Assembly (NCBI GenBank): GCA_031291595.1
Contig: JARLIU010000164.1
Location: 1-57,941, forward strand
DNA from: Ancalomicrobiaceae bacterium
GTDB lineage: Bacteria; Pseudomonadota; Alphaproteobacteria; Rhizobiales; Ancalomicrobiaceae
Reading direction: 5' to 3'
Length of the DNA: 57,941 nucleotides
Shown: positions 33,244 to 41,179 of the stretch, in pieces
Position numbering within the stretch: position 1 is the first letter of the stretch
Layout of the letters: each line of letters opens with the position of its first letter
The notes under the pieces: model-generated
What the model was told of the DNA's origin: nothing
Databases searched by the model: none
The model's input: only the letters and a program-made list of their open reading frames with translations
Program-made: the position numbers and the translations under genes

Positions 33244-33912
33244 ATGCCGCTGCCAATCTATAAGGAACAGCACGAACGCCTCGCATGGGCCCGCCGCCGC
33301 GCTGATATTTCACTCGGCGCACTGGAGGAGCTGATAGGTATTAAAAAGTCGACGGCGCGCGGCCATCACGACGGAACCCGCTCCGACAAGCGCGGCATTT
33401 CCGATGCCGATTTGATCAAATATGCCAGACTCTATGACGTGCCGTTTCTATGGCTGAAGATCGGGTTGGACGAGGCTCCCCCGGGTTTCCGCCGGGTTGA
33501 CGTTAAGGGCTTTCTGCAGGCCGGGATTTGGCGCAGTGGTTTCGACCTCGAACAGGATCGGCACATCATCGTCGAGGACCGGCGGGAGTGGGTAAATTGC
33601 GTTTTATACGCAGCTGAAGTCCGCGGCGAGTCGATGAACCTGGTCTATCCACCAGGCACGATCGTTGTGCTGTTGCGCCAGATCGACATGGTCAAGCATC
33701 TGGAACACCGGCGCCGCTATCATATCGAGCGCCAGCGTCGCGACGGGACCATCGAAAATACCTTGAAGACGGTCGAAATCAAGCACGGCAAGGTCTATCT
33801 GGTTCCGGAGTCGAACGATCCGGAATTCAAACAGCCGGATAGCATCAGCGACGCTGACTTGCTCAGGACGTCATTCGTCGGCAAGGTCATTCAAGCCATT
33901 ATTACCGAATGA
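33244..33912 (+). CDS. Phage repressor, S24 peptidase (CI/LexA-like)
   Basis: 222 residues. An N-terminal helix-turn-helix (about 7-50) is followed by an S24 domain with Ser130 in 'VRGESMNLVYPPG' and Lys175 in 'NTLKTVEIK', the pair needed for RecA-stimulated self-cleavage. It should hold lysogeny by binding the operators O1-O4 and be inactivated by DNA damage. AGAGG before the ATG. Its 3' end overlaps the opposed exonuclease gene by 42 bases. Confidence 0.88.
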   Translation: MPLPIYKEQHERLAWARRRADISLGALEELIGIKKSTARGHHDGTRSDKRGISDADLIKYARLYDVPFLWLKIGLDEAPPGFRRVDVKGFLQAGIWRSGFDLEQDRHIIVEDRREWVNCVLYAAEVRGESMNLVYPPGTIVVLLRQIDMVKHLEHRRRYHIERQRRDGTIENTLKTVEIKHGKVYLVPESNDPEFKQPDSISDADLLRTSFVGKVIQAIITE

Positions 33913-34749
33913 CTTGAGCCGTGTATGGTGTTCCGTCGCCGATTTAGCGACCTCGACCAGATTGAGTGGGCGAATAGGCCAGACAGGATCGGGGCGATTC
34001 GGTTCGAAATCATTCAGTTTCTGGAATAATTTCACCGCAAGCGCCACATCGTGCATGGCGCTATGTCTGCTCTCCTGTTCGCCGAGCCCCAATGCCCGTG
34101 CTGCCGCGGCAAGCGATTTTGCCTTACCGGGATAGTCTGCAGCGTAAGCCAACATCGTGCAGTAGCCGACGATCGGGCGCTTGAACGGGACGGAGGCGCG
34201 TTCGAAGTCCCGCGCCAAAAAATCGAGATCGAACGCCGCATGATGTGCCACGACGAGTTCGGCCATCGCCACGATGCGCGCCAGCCGCTCCGCATAGACG
34301 GAAAATGGTGGCTGCCGCGCCAGCATTTTGTCGGAGAGCCCATGGATCCGATGCGCTTCCGGTGTGCACTTGCGGCCCGGGTCGAAGGCCAGATAAATCG
34401 CTTCTCCCGATATTTGCCCCCCTTTTAGCGGGACCGCCGCCAACGACACGATGCGGTCGAATTCACCGAGCCCGGTCGTCTCGCAATCAATCACCAGTAC
34501 CGATCTGCGCATCGCTCCGGTTGGCAGCTGATGCAAAACATAACGGCGGCCGGACGCAGATCGAGGCAGCGGCGGCGGATGCGCGGTGGCGACTGGCAAC
34601 GGCGGCGACAGTGCATTGCCCCCGGGATTGTTACCGGGCCGATCCAGCGTCGGAACCAACTCACTATGTCCAACCAATAGAGCGTTCCTATGCGGTCTCC
34701 TGCAAATAACCGCGCGGAACAGGCCAAACATCAAACGGAACATATGCAT
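33871..34749 (-). CDS. DEDDh 3'-5' exonuclease (DnaQ-like)
   Basis: Up to 292 residues. The exonuclease domain starts near residue 80: 'SVLVIDCETTGL' (Asp88, Glu90), 'HRIHGLSDKML', 'VVAHHAAFDLDFLARDFERA' and 'SRHSAMHDVALAVKLF' with the late His/Asp. This is the proofreading or RNase T-type fold. The first 79 residues are low-complexity, so the real start could be the ATG at 34512. It runs against the repressor and is alone on this strand here. Confidence 0.82.
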   Translation of the reverse strand: MHMFRLMFGLFRAVICRRPHRNALLVGHSELVPTLDRPGNNPGGNALSPPLPVATAHPPPLPRSASGRRYVLHQLPTGAMRRSVLVIDCETTGLGEFDRIVSLAAVPLKGGQISGEAIYLAFDPGRKCTPEAHRIHGLSDKMLARQPPFSVYAERLARIVAMAELVVAHHAAFDLDFLARDFERASVPFKRPIVGYCTMLAYAADYPGKAKSLAAAARALGLGEQESRHSAMHDVALAVKLFQKLNDFEPNRPDPVWPIRPLNLVEVAKSATEHHTRLKSFGNNGLNDLADE

Positions 34750-34864
34750 AGCCGCAACCCGCCGCTGTGACGGTCGATCCTAGTCGCATTGTGTGCAATC
34801 GCAATCGAGCAATTGGCGGCCAGACCAGATCAACGCGACATGTCTAGGTCATACATTTTATAAG

Positions 34865-34881
34865 TCGTGCGCATTTTGCGC
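34865..34881. promoter_or_regulatory. Repressor operator O3
   Basis: TCGTGCGCATTTTGCGC, same family as O1 and O2 in opposite orientation, upstream of the rightward early operon. Confidence 0.65.
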
Positions 34882-34911
34882 TTTACAAACCGTGCGCATT
34901 TTGCGACACAT
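34882..34911 (+). promoter_or_regulatory. Rightward early promoter (probable)
   Basis: TTTACA (34882-34887) and ACACAT (34906-34911) with an 18-base spacer that holds operator O4. The arrangement copies the leftward early promoter. Transcription would begin close to the ATG at 34916, so the mRNA may have almost no leader. Confidence 0.5.
34890..34906. promoter_or_regulatory. Repressor operator O4
   Basis: CCGTGCGCATTTTGCGA, 25 bases from O3. Lies between the probable -35 and -10 of the rightward early promoter. Confidence 0.65.
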
Positions 34912-34915
34912 ATCA

Positions 34916-35701
34916 ATGTCGCAACCCGCTTCGGACCCAGCCATGCGCCGCCCCCGCCCGATCGTCACTGCAGCTTTGCTCGCGTTCAGCCTCGCCGTCA
35001 CGGTGCTCATCGGCGCCGCGGTCACCGCGCGCGACTGGCTCGATTGGGCCGGGCTCGGTGCCATCGCCTACGGCTGCCTCATAGCCGCATGGATCCTCTG
35101 GCGTTCTCGCCCTCCGGCCATTTCCACGAGGCCCTCCATGTCCACACCCGCATTTGCCACCGGCGGCGTTCTCACGCCCGATCCGGTGCTCTCCCGCGCG
35201 CGCGAGGTCTGCGCCAAATCGATCGAGTCCGGCGCCGATATCACAGTGCGCGCGCTTTACGATGCCGGTTTCACTTCGGCGCAGATCCTCGAGTATTTGC
35301 CGGACATCCTGTCCGATCGCGCTAATTCCGGCAGCCGCTTCGTCCTTACCTATGACTGGCTCAACGCCGGCCGTCGCGCCAGCGTTCGCGCCAGCGTTCG
35401 CGCCTGGCTGATGACGCAAGGCGCCGAGCGCCATTGCGACCGGCTGGCCGATGTCGTCACCGAGTTCAAGCAGTTTCTGCGCGCCAACGCCGAGCCGCCC
35501 GCCGCGGACATCCTCGCCGAGCGCCTGCATACCCTTGAGGCCTCCGCCGCCATTCTCGTCGACATCTGCAGGCAGACGCGCAGCCGGATCGTCAAGGATA
35601 CCCGGCGCGATTTTACCCCGAACGCCGGCATCAAGGTTGCTGATCCAAGTCACCGCAATCCGCCCGACCCGGAGCCTTTCGGCGGCGGCATCGCTCTCTG
35701 A
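34916..35701 (+). CDS. First rightward early gene, two-TM protein
   Basis: 261 residues. Two membrane segments near the N-terminus ('AALLAFSLAVTVLIGAAVTA' and 'LGAIAYGCLIAAWILW') are followed by a cytoplasmic part with helical repeats. It includes 'VRALYDAGFTSAQILEYLPD' and an imperfect repeat 'RASVRASVRA'. No family recognised. It is directly under operators O3/O4, so it would be the first product made on induction. The ATG at 34916 is near the predicted transcript start; 34943 is an alternative. Confidence 0.6.
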   Translation: MSQPASDPAMRRPRPIVTAALLAFSLAVTVLIGAAVTARDWLDWAGLGAIAYGCLIAAWILWRSRPPAISTRPSMSTPAFATGGVLTPDPVLSRAREVCAKSIESGADITVRALYDAGFTSAQILEYLPDILSDRANSGSRFVLTYDWLNAGRRASVRASVRAWLMTQGAERHCDRLADVVTEFKQFLRANAEPPAADILAERLHTLEASAAILVDICRQTRSRIVKDTRRDFTPNAGIKVADPSHRNPPDPEPFGGGIAL

Positions 35702-35724
35702 CCCTCAACCAAATCGAGGCCCCC

Positions 35725-35826
35725 ATGCGTGGCTTTCTCGAACTCCTGGCGCTCGGCGCCTTCATCACCGGCATCTGCGCGTTGGCCGAACCGATCGCCG
35801 CCGCGGTCGAACTGTGGAGACTGTGA
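35725..35826 (+). CDS. 33-residue hydrophobic peptide
   Basis: A short ORF (ATG 35725, TGA 35824-35826) coding for a hydrophobic peptide beginning 'MRGFLELLALGAFITGI'. Its stop overlaps the ATG at 35826 (TGATG). Likely a small membrane peptide of the early operon; function unknown. Confidence 0.4.
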   Translation: MRGFLELLALGAFITGICALAEPIAAAVELWRL

Positions 35827-35829
35827 TGC

Positions 35830-36075
35830 TTGCCCTTTTTCCGTCGGCGATGCGCCCCCCCCCCGCTCTCTCGCGCCACCATCGCCTTCGCGCTGGCGCA
35901 ATCCGCCCCGGCCGCCGCGCTTCACCAACTGACGGCGCGTCTGATTGCCTCGACCTCCTTCACCACCTCCGACCGCCGCACGGTCATCCATCTCGGCGGC
36001 GCGTTCTGGTTCAACGCGTTTCTCGACCGGATCGAATACCCGCGCTCCGGCGGCCTCACCACCACCACCTCTTGA
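35830..36075 (+). CDS. Early hypothetical protein, possible frameshift at C10
   Basis: The frame ending at 36075 codes a normal-looking protein ('TIAFALAQSAPAAALHQLTA', 'VIHLGGAFWFNAFLDRIEYP'). Its only start in this frame is a TTG at 35830. The well-placed ATG at 35826, coupled to the previous stop, is one frame off; a run of ten C at 35855-35864 lies between. Nine C would fuse the ATG to the protein. So the gene may be phase-variable, or the run may be mis-sequenced. Confidence 0.45.
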   Translation: MPFFRRRCAPPPLSRATIAFALAQSAPAAALHQLTARLIASTSFTTSDRRTVIHLGGAFWFNAFLDRIEYPRSGGLTTTTS

Positions 36076-36086
36076 GGACTCCACCG

Positions 36087-36395
36087 ATGGCTTTGACCAA
36101 TGCCCCGACCGATTTTCAGCAACTCCTCGACCGCGATGGCCTGTTGGCCGACCTCGGCAACGAGATGCGCGACGTCCTCGCCAAGCTCGCCGAACTGGGC
36201 GAGCACGGCAAAGCCAAGGGCAGCCTGACGCTTACCCTGGATTTCGCCGTCGAGGATGGCGTTCTCTCCACTGTCCCCGACATCAAGGTGAAGAAGCCGA
36301 AGGAGCGCCGCCGCTCCATCACCTTCTTCGTCACCCCCGAGGGCGGCATTTCCACCAGCCATCCGCGCCAGCGCGACATGTTCAACGGCGACTAG
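36087..36395 (+). CDS. Early hypothetical protein preceding DUF2303 gene
   Basis: 102 residues starting 'MALTNAPTDFQQLLDRDGLL'. Central beta hairpin ('GSLTLTLDFAVEDGVLSTVP') followed by a Lys/Arg patch and a C-terminal 'PRQRDMFNGD'. Proteins of this kind often lie just before DUF2303 genes in rhizobial phages. Function not known. Confidence 0.6.
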   Translation: MALTNAPTDFQQLLDRDGLLADLGNEMRDVLAKLAELGEHGKAKGSLTLTLDFAVEDGVLSTVPDIKVKKPKERRRSITFFVTPEGGISTSHPRQRDMFNGD

Positions 36396-36449
36396 TCACA
36401 ACCAACAATCGTCGCGCCCGCCTTCCCTCAACTCCGAAAGGCCTTTCCC

Positions 36450-37409
36450 ATGTCCGACCACGCATTGACCGAACCCGCCATCGCCGCCATCGCCAGATTG
36501 GTCGAGGCGGCCTCAGACAATCTGGCGCTCGAATTCCACTTCGCTCCGGACAACGACGCCTACCAGCACGACGCGATCAATCTCATCGCCGTCCCCAAAA
36601 TGGGCGGCGGCTATGAATGGACCGTGCCGGAGAAGCTCCTCGACCAGTTCCGCGCCCGGCCGTTCGAAACCACTGGCACGGCGCCAGTTACCTCGATCGA
36701 CAGTTTCTGCGCTCTCGTCGACCGCCACAAGGTCCCCAACTCCGCTGTGTTCGTCGACACCAACTGGCTCGCCCCCAAGTTGACCGCCGTCATCGACTAC
36801 CACGCCGATGCGCTCCTTGACGATCCGGCGAGCCGACGCAAGACCGCGCGTTTCGGCAAACATCGTATCGTCTATGCCTTCCCGATAACCCCTGCCTTCG
36901 CCGCATGGTCGAAAGCCGATGGCAAGGAGTTCGCGCAAGCCGAGTTCGCCGCCTTCATCGAGGACCGCATCGTCGATATCGCCGATGCCAAGCCGGTGGA
37001 CGAAGGCGAATTTGAGTTGCTCGGCAAGCTCGGGGCCAATGCCGCCGACGCCACCAAGATGCTGGAACTGTCGCGCGGCCTGGAAATCCGCGAGAACGTC
37101 AAGGTGAAGAACGCCAGTCGCATATCGTCGGGCGAAGTCGAAATGACGTTCGAGACCAGCCACGTCGACGCCAAGGGCGAAAAGCTGATCGTGCCGCAGG
37201 CCTTTTTCATCGGTCTGGTGCTGTTCTCCGGCTCCGAACCGCAGCGCCTCCTCGTGCGCCTCTACTACCGCCGCGACAACGGCGTGATCCTCTGGCGCTA
37301 CCGCCTCTACCGGCTCGACATGATCGTCGACAAGATCATCGCCGAAGCCCGAGACAAGGTCTTCGAGGCGACCGAGCTGCCGATCTACGACGGCGCGCCG
37401 GAAGCCTGA
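36450..37409 (+). CDS. DUF2303 family (YfdQ-like) protein
   Basis: 319 residues. DUF2303 features: 'FCALVDRHKVPNSAVFVDTN', 'LTAVIDYHADALLDDPASRR', 'FAAFIEDRIVDIADA' and the closing 'VLWRYRLYRLD'-like stretch. Members lie in phage early regions near recombination and replication genes; the biochemical role is not established. No known recombinase partner was recognised next to it here. Confidence 0.82.
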   Translation: MSDHALTEPAIAAIARLVEAASDNLALEFHFAPDNDAYQHDAINLIAVPKMGGGYEWTVPEKLLDQFRARPFETTGTAPVTSIDSFCALVDRHKVPNSAVFVDTNWLAPKLTAVIDYHADALLDDPASRRKTARFGKHRIVYAFPITPAFAAWSKADGKEFAQAEFAAFIEDRIVDIADAKPVDEGEFELLGKLGANAADATKMLELSRGLEIRENVKVKNASRISSGEVEMTFETSHVDAKGEKLIVPQAFFIGLVLFSGSEPQRLLVRLYYRRDNGVILWRYRLYRLDMIVDKIIAEARDKVFEATELPIYDGAPEA

Positions 37410-37444
37410 ACCACCGCGCCAACATCCTTTTGCCGGAGGACGCC

Positions 37445-37708
37445 ATGGCGTCGACGCCGCAATCCCTCACCAGATCCGCCCTGCAGCGTCGTCGCCGCCG
37501 CGCCGAGGCGATCGGCCGCCTCGACGGTCTGCCACCTTTCGCCCGCGATCGTCGCGAGTTGGAGCATCAGGCGCGCGAGGCAACCACGGCGACGCTGAAG
37601 GCGGAACTGCGCCTGATCAGGAAGGTCGGGCCGGCGGCGGCAGAGGCGCTGGCGCCAGTGCCGGTCGCCCGGGTATTCGCGCCGCGCCGCCGCCGCAAAC
37701 CGGCATGA
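37445..37708 (+). CDS. Small basic early protein
   Basis: 87 residues, Arg- and Ala-rich, helical ('SALQRRRRRAEAIGRLDGLP' and basic tail). GGAGG lies 6 bases before ATG 37445. Possibly nucleic-acid binding; no family recognised. Confidence 0.5.
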   Translation: MASTPQSLTRSALQRRRRRAEAIGRLDGLPPFARDRRELEHQAREATTATLKAELRLIRKVGPAAAEALAPVPVARVFAPRRRRKPA

Positions 37709-37723
37709 GGCACCGCAAGTTTG

Positions 37724-37886
37724 CCACGCAACGCATCGCGCCGCAACGCGACGCAACGAGCCCTCTCTTCGCCGAGAGGGCACCCTCGAGCCGGAAGGGC
37801 ATCCGGCTTCAGGGTGCCGCAAGCACCAAATGCGCATCGCCACGCTTCGCGACGCAGCGCATCGCAGCGCAACGCAACGCAACGCT
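37724..37886. repeat. CGCAACGC-type pentamer repeats with hairpins
   Basis: An intergenic stretch before the 37904 gene. It holds runs of CGCAA/CGCGA-like pentamers at about 37727-37758 and 37840-37886. Between them are two hairpins, CCCTCTC/GAGAGGG and GCACCCT/AGGGTGC around CCGG...CCGG. The same pentamer run returns at 38481-38512. Iterons of a replication origin, or a dispersed host-type repeat, are both possible. Confidence 0.6.
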
Positions 37887-37903
37887 TCACAAGGATCTAT
37901 CCG

Positions 37904-38470
37904 ATGAGAGACGTAATCATCACCATCGAGGGCGTAACGCCCTACAGCGCCTCCAGGCCGATTGGGAATGATCGACTCAAGGGCGAATCGCTGGATGACC
38001 ACGAAAAACGTCGATGGCGCGAGAAAGTCCACATTGATGGCAAGGGCATGATCTTCATTCCCGGCGTCGCCTTCAAGATGGCGCTGGACGAGACGGCATC
38101 GCTCCTCAACGAGAAAATCGCCGGCAAGGGCCCCCAGACCTGGACCGCCCAGTTCAAGACCGGCGTCACCGCCATGAACGACGTCTCGCTCGGCATCACG
38201 GCTGACGCCGTCAAATCGATCGGCATCTATGCCAACGCCAATGGCAAGCGCGGCATTGGCACGCGCGTCTGGCGATATTTCCCGATCATACCCGTCTGGC
38301 GCGGCATTCTGGAAATGCGCGTCTTTAACGACTCGCTCTCCGCCGACGTCTTCGAACGCTATTTCGAGCAGGCCGGCATCCTGGCTGGCGTCGGCCGCGG
38401 GCGCCCCATCACTGGATGTGCCGCCGGCAACGGACGCTTTCGCCCTCTCGCCTTCGATTGGCGGGACTGA
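37904..38470 (+). CDS. Conserved phage protein, unknown
   Basis: 188 residues: 'IEGVTPYSASRPIGNDRLKG', 'IFIPGVAFKMALDETASLLN', 'RGIGTRVWRYFPIIPVWRG' and the C-terminal 'GRFRPLAFDW'. The pattern of aromatic and Gly-rich strands suggests a compact beta fold, and I recall similar conserved phage proteins without a function. It is flanked on both sides by the CGCRA pentamer repeats. I do not assign a role. Confidence 0.65.
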   Translation: MRDVIITIEGVTPYSASRPIGNDRLKGESLDDHEKRRWREKVHIDGKGMIFIPGVAFKMALDETASLLNEKIAGKGPQTWTAQFKTGVTAMNDVSLGITADAVKSIGIYANANGKRGIGTRVWRYFPIIPVWRGILEMRVFNDSLSADVFERYFEQAGILAGVGRGRPITGCAAGNGRFRPLAFDWRD

Positions 38471-38480
38471 CTTTACACCT

Positions 38481-38512
38481 CGCACCGCGACGCACCGCAA
38501 CGCGACGCAACG
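38481..38512. repeat. Pentamer repeat run, second block
   Basis: CGCAC-CGCGA-CGCAC-CGCAA-CGCGA-CGCAA, six tandem pentamers, sharing 18 bases with the block near 37741. Confidence 0.65.
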
Positions 38513-38533
38513 ATTTCTCACCAGGACGCTCCC

Positions 38534-39049
38534 ATGCAGCCGCTCTTCACCCGCTCCGTCCAAACCAAAAAGCTGGTGGCCTTGTTCCAGGACATGAGCA
38601 TCGATACGCAGATGTCCTTTGCAGAGGCCGGCAAACGGCTCGGTTTTGCGCTGACGTCGTCGAGCGACATCTATCGATCGGCACGCTGGATAGCCACCCG
38701 TGACCATCAGATCGTCATCGAGGGTATTCGCGGCTTTGGCTTCACCCGCCTTGCCGGCTCCGGCATAGTCAAGCGTGGCGATGGGCACGAGCGTGCCATC
38801 CGGCGTCGGGCCCGGCGCGCGAGCACCGAGATGACGGTTGCCATCACCCAGAACCTCACCCGCGACGACATGCAAGCCGCGACCGAGAAATTATCGCGCT
38901 TCCGCATCATCGCCGACTTATCCACGCCCGCCCGCGCCAGTTCGAACAAGCCAACGGTTGCTGATCCAGAACCGCATGAGCCGGTCGACGTTCGCGCCCA
39001 ATTGGGCAAGCTGACGGGATTTCAAGCCGGCAAACCAAGTCGGGAATGA
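38534..39049 (+). CDS. Early hypothetical protein
   Basis: 171 residues. The N-terminal half ('SFAEAGKRLGFALTSSSDIY' and following) could be a winged helix; the C-terminal part is helical and polar. No family recognised. It follows the pentamer repeats and precedes the zinc-finger-like gene, whose ATG overlaps its stop. Confidence 0.5.
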   Translation: MQPLFTRSVQTKKLVALFQDMSIDTQMSFAEAGKRLGFALTSSSDIYRSARWIATRDHQIVIEGIRGFGFTRLAGSGIVKRGDGHERAIRRRARRASTEMTVAITQNLTRDDMQAATEKLSRFRIIADLSTPARASSNKPTVADPEPHEPVDVRAQLGKLTGFQAGKPSRE

Positions 39050-39423
39050 GGGCCAATATGACCGCTCCTTTTCCCATCTCCACCAGGCCCGAGGCAATCG
39101 AATGCCTCGAATGCGGACTGCCGGTCAACAATCCGCTCGCCCATGGCTTTTGCAGCACGCGCTGCCGCAAGGCCTGGAACAACCGCCGAATGGTGCGCGG
39201 CGCCGAATTCTACGACCTGCTCATGGCGCTGTGGTGCGAGCGCGGTGCCGCCAAAAAAGCCCACGTCTTCGGCCTCATCTGGCGCATCGCCAAGCGCTTG
39301 CGGCAGGAAGACGTCGATCAACGCGCCGGCCGCCGATCCTGGCAGCCGCTCCGCGTTGGCCTCGCGCGCCGCGCCGTTCTCTGCGCCACAGCCCCAATCG
39401 AATCAGAAAAGGGATTGTCCTGA
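39046..39423 (+). CDS. Small zinc-ribbon-like protein
   Basis: 125 residues (121 from ATG 39058, which has GAGGG upstream). 'IECLECGLPVNN' and 'GFCSTRCRKAWNNRR' give four Cys spaced as a zinc ribbon. The rest is helical and basic. Might bind DNA; no family recognised. Confidence 0.55.
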   Translation: MRANMTAPFPISTRPEAIECLECGLPVNNPLAHGFCSTRCRKAWNNRRMVRGAEFYDLLMALWCERGAAKKAHVFGLIWRIAKRLRQEDVDQRAGRRSWQPLRVGLARRAVLCATAPIESEKGLS

Positions 39424-39496
39424 ACACGCAGATGACGACCGGCGGCGACCGCTAAACCGCTGGCACACCCAACTCCTTACCTTTGGGAGACCTCTG

Positions 39497-40393
39497 ATGC
39501 CCATTTGGAAAGCCTTGGCGTCCAACATATACATCGACCTCACCGCCCCCGACCTATCGGCGATCAACATCTGGCGCGACATCGCGCTGCCGCTCGCGCG
39601 GTTGTGCCGCTTCGATGGTCAGGCCGGCGGAGACACGGGTCTGGACGCCAGGCTCGGCTATTCGGTGGCGCAGCACTCGGTGGTCGGTGCCGATGTGGCA
39701 TTGGCCGAGACTGGCGATCTGACGTTGGCGCGCGCCTTCCTGGTGCACGACGCACACGAACCTGTCGGACCGGGCGATATTAGCACGCCGTCGGTCAAGG
39801 CGCTCGACGCCCTCATCCGCGCCGAATTGCAGACCTATTCGCGCCACGAATGGACCATTCAGCAGGATTGGGCATCGAAAGCTGTCGCGGAGTTCAAGCG
39901 CAAAGTCGATGTCGAAATCCATCGTCTGGCGCTGCTTAGGCCGGACGAAACGACCTGCACGTACGTCGCCGCCCTCGACACCCGCATGCTCGCCGCCGAG
40001 CGGCACACCTTTTTCGCCGCAACGCCCGACGATATCTGGCCGTCCGGCTTTGCCGTGATGAAGCCGATCAACCCGGCGGCACTCGCGCCTTGGCCGGTAT
40101 CTATCGCGGCCGGTCGCTGGATGGCGCGCTGGATCGGATGGCATCCGGCCAATGCCGGCAAGGTCTCCGATGGGCCATACACTCCGGAAGAAGTTTTGGA
40201 GGTGTGGAAAGGCGGATTTGCGCCGCACTACGCTATTCCTGCCGATGAGACGCAGGAAAGCGAGGTCACCGCCGCCTCTGCCAAACCGTTGTCGTTCAAT
40301 ACGGTCGATGCGAGGCGATCGTCCGGCTTTCCTGACCACATCGATCGGGATGGCAATGGGCATTATGTCACCGCCGAAGAGCCCGGCCAATGA
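39497..40393 (+). CDS. HD-domain phosphohydrolase (nucleotidase-like)
   Basis: 298 residues. 'YSVAQHSVVGADVALAE' and 'RAFLVHDAHEPVGPGDIST' give the His, His-Asp and Asp ligands of the HD fold, as in the YfbR type of 5'-deoxynucleotidase. Likely acts on nucleotides during phage DNA synthesis. The C-terminal third is extra and not recognised. The start is ATG 39497; the long open stretch above is not coding-like. Confidence 0.75.
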   Translation: MPIWKALASNIYIDLTAPDLSAINIWRDIALPLARLCRFDGQAGGDTGLDARLGYSVAQHSVVGADVALAETGDLTLARAFLVHDAHEPVGPGDISTPSVKALDALIRAELQTYSRHEWTIQQDWASKAVAEFKRKVDVEIHRLALLRPDETTCTYVAALDTRMLAAERHTFFAATPDDIWPSGFAVMKPINPAALAPWPVSIAAGRWMARWIGWHPANAGKVSDGPYTPEEVLEVWKGGFAPHYAIPADETQESEVTAASAKPLSFNTVDARRSSGFPDHIDRDGNGHYVTAEEPGQ

Positions 40394-40761
40394 CCGATCT
40401 GTCGCGCCGCCGCTTTCTATTGTCCGTCGCTGCAGCGCCGGTCGCCGCAGCCGCCGTATCTGCCGCGGTTGTGACCAGGGCCCTCCCGCCGCCCGGCTAT
40501 GTGCCGTTCACCCCACGCGATTGGGTCGGTGGCACGGCCACACTGAACGAAGTCCGCGTGTCGGATGGCGGCTTTCTTATCCCGCGCGACGTCTACAACG
40601 ACTTGTTAGCCCACTTGGGCGATGTCCTGCCCCACATGACGCGCGCGCCCGATCGCACCGACCCCGAGCCCGCCCCCACACCCGCCAGCCGCTACGCCGT
40701 GCTGCGTCGCATAGGGCGGCAGCACTTTGCCAAAACCCCGGAGGCATCCGATGTCGCATGA
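40390..40761 (+). CDS. Tat-exported small protein
   Basis: 123 residues with a twin-arginine signal, 'DLSRRRFLLSVAAAPVAAAA', followed by an Ala/Val stretch. The mature part has 'GFLIPRDVYNDLLAHL' and an Arg-rich C-terminus. No family recognised. Export through the Tat path would place it folded in the periplasm. Coupled to the HD gene and overlapping the next gene by 11 bases. Confidence 0.6.
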   Translation: MTDLSRRRFLLSVAAAPVAAAAVSAAVVTRALPPPGYVPFTPRDWVGGTATLNEVRVSDGGFLIPRDVYNDLLAHLGDVLPHMTRAPDRTDPEPAPTPASRYAVLRRIGRQHFAKTPEASDVA

Positions 40762-41179
40762 ATTGGTCGGCGCATGCACCGACGAGGCGTTTCAAGAGCG
40801 CATCCGTCGCGAAGGCTGGATCAAGGCCGAAATGGTGACGGCCGCCGCTTTCGATGTCCTGAAGGAACGCCGCCGCCAGGTCGAGGTTGAAGGCTGGACG
40901 TCGGAGCACGACGATACCGAGCACGACTCCGGAGATATCGCCGGCGCGGCTTCGTGCTATGCCCTCGCGGCGGCTGACTCGCTCAGCCCCTATTCGCAGG
41001 GTGACGGCGTTGACCTGGACAACCCGCCGGAATGGTGGCCGTGGGATCGCAAATGGTGGAAGCCCAACCGCGACGATCCGCGCCGCGATCTCGTCAAGGC
41101 CGGCGCGCTGATCCTCGCCGAAATTGAGCGGCTCGACCGCCTCGCCGCAGCCCAACTGACGGGGGCCGAGCATGGTTGA
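40751..41179 (+). CDS. Conserved phage protein, MazG-like helical fold possible
   Basis: 142 residues from ATG 40751. 'VLKERRRQVEVEGWTSEHDD' and 'PPEWWPWDRKWWKP' then 'DLVKAGALILAEIERLDR' is a pattern seen in many phage proteins linked to nucleotide hydrolysis. The charged-helix arrangement would fit an all-alpha NTP pyrophosphatase, but metal residues are not certain. Neighbour of the HD hydrolase. Confidence 0.6.
   Translation: MSHELVGACTDEAFQERIRREGWIKAEMVTAAAFDVLKERRRQVEVEGWTSEHDDTEHDSGDIAGAASCYALAAADSLSPYSQGDGVDLDNPPEWWPWDRKWWKPNRDDPRRDLVKAGALILAEIERLDRLAAAQLTGAEHG

Noticed and set aside
37904-38470. Cas7/RAMP-like protein
   Set aside because: Only a loose impression from Gly-rich and aromatic strands; no diagnostic motif and no other CRISPR gene.
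37385-38875. A 496-codon open frame on the minus strand with RCVALRC-like repeats
   Set aside because: It runs opposite to several coupled early genes, and the repeats are just the CGCRA pentamers read as codons.
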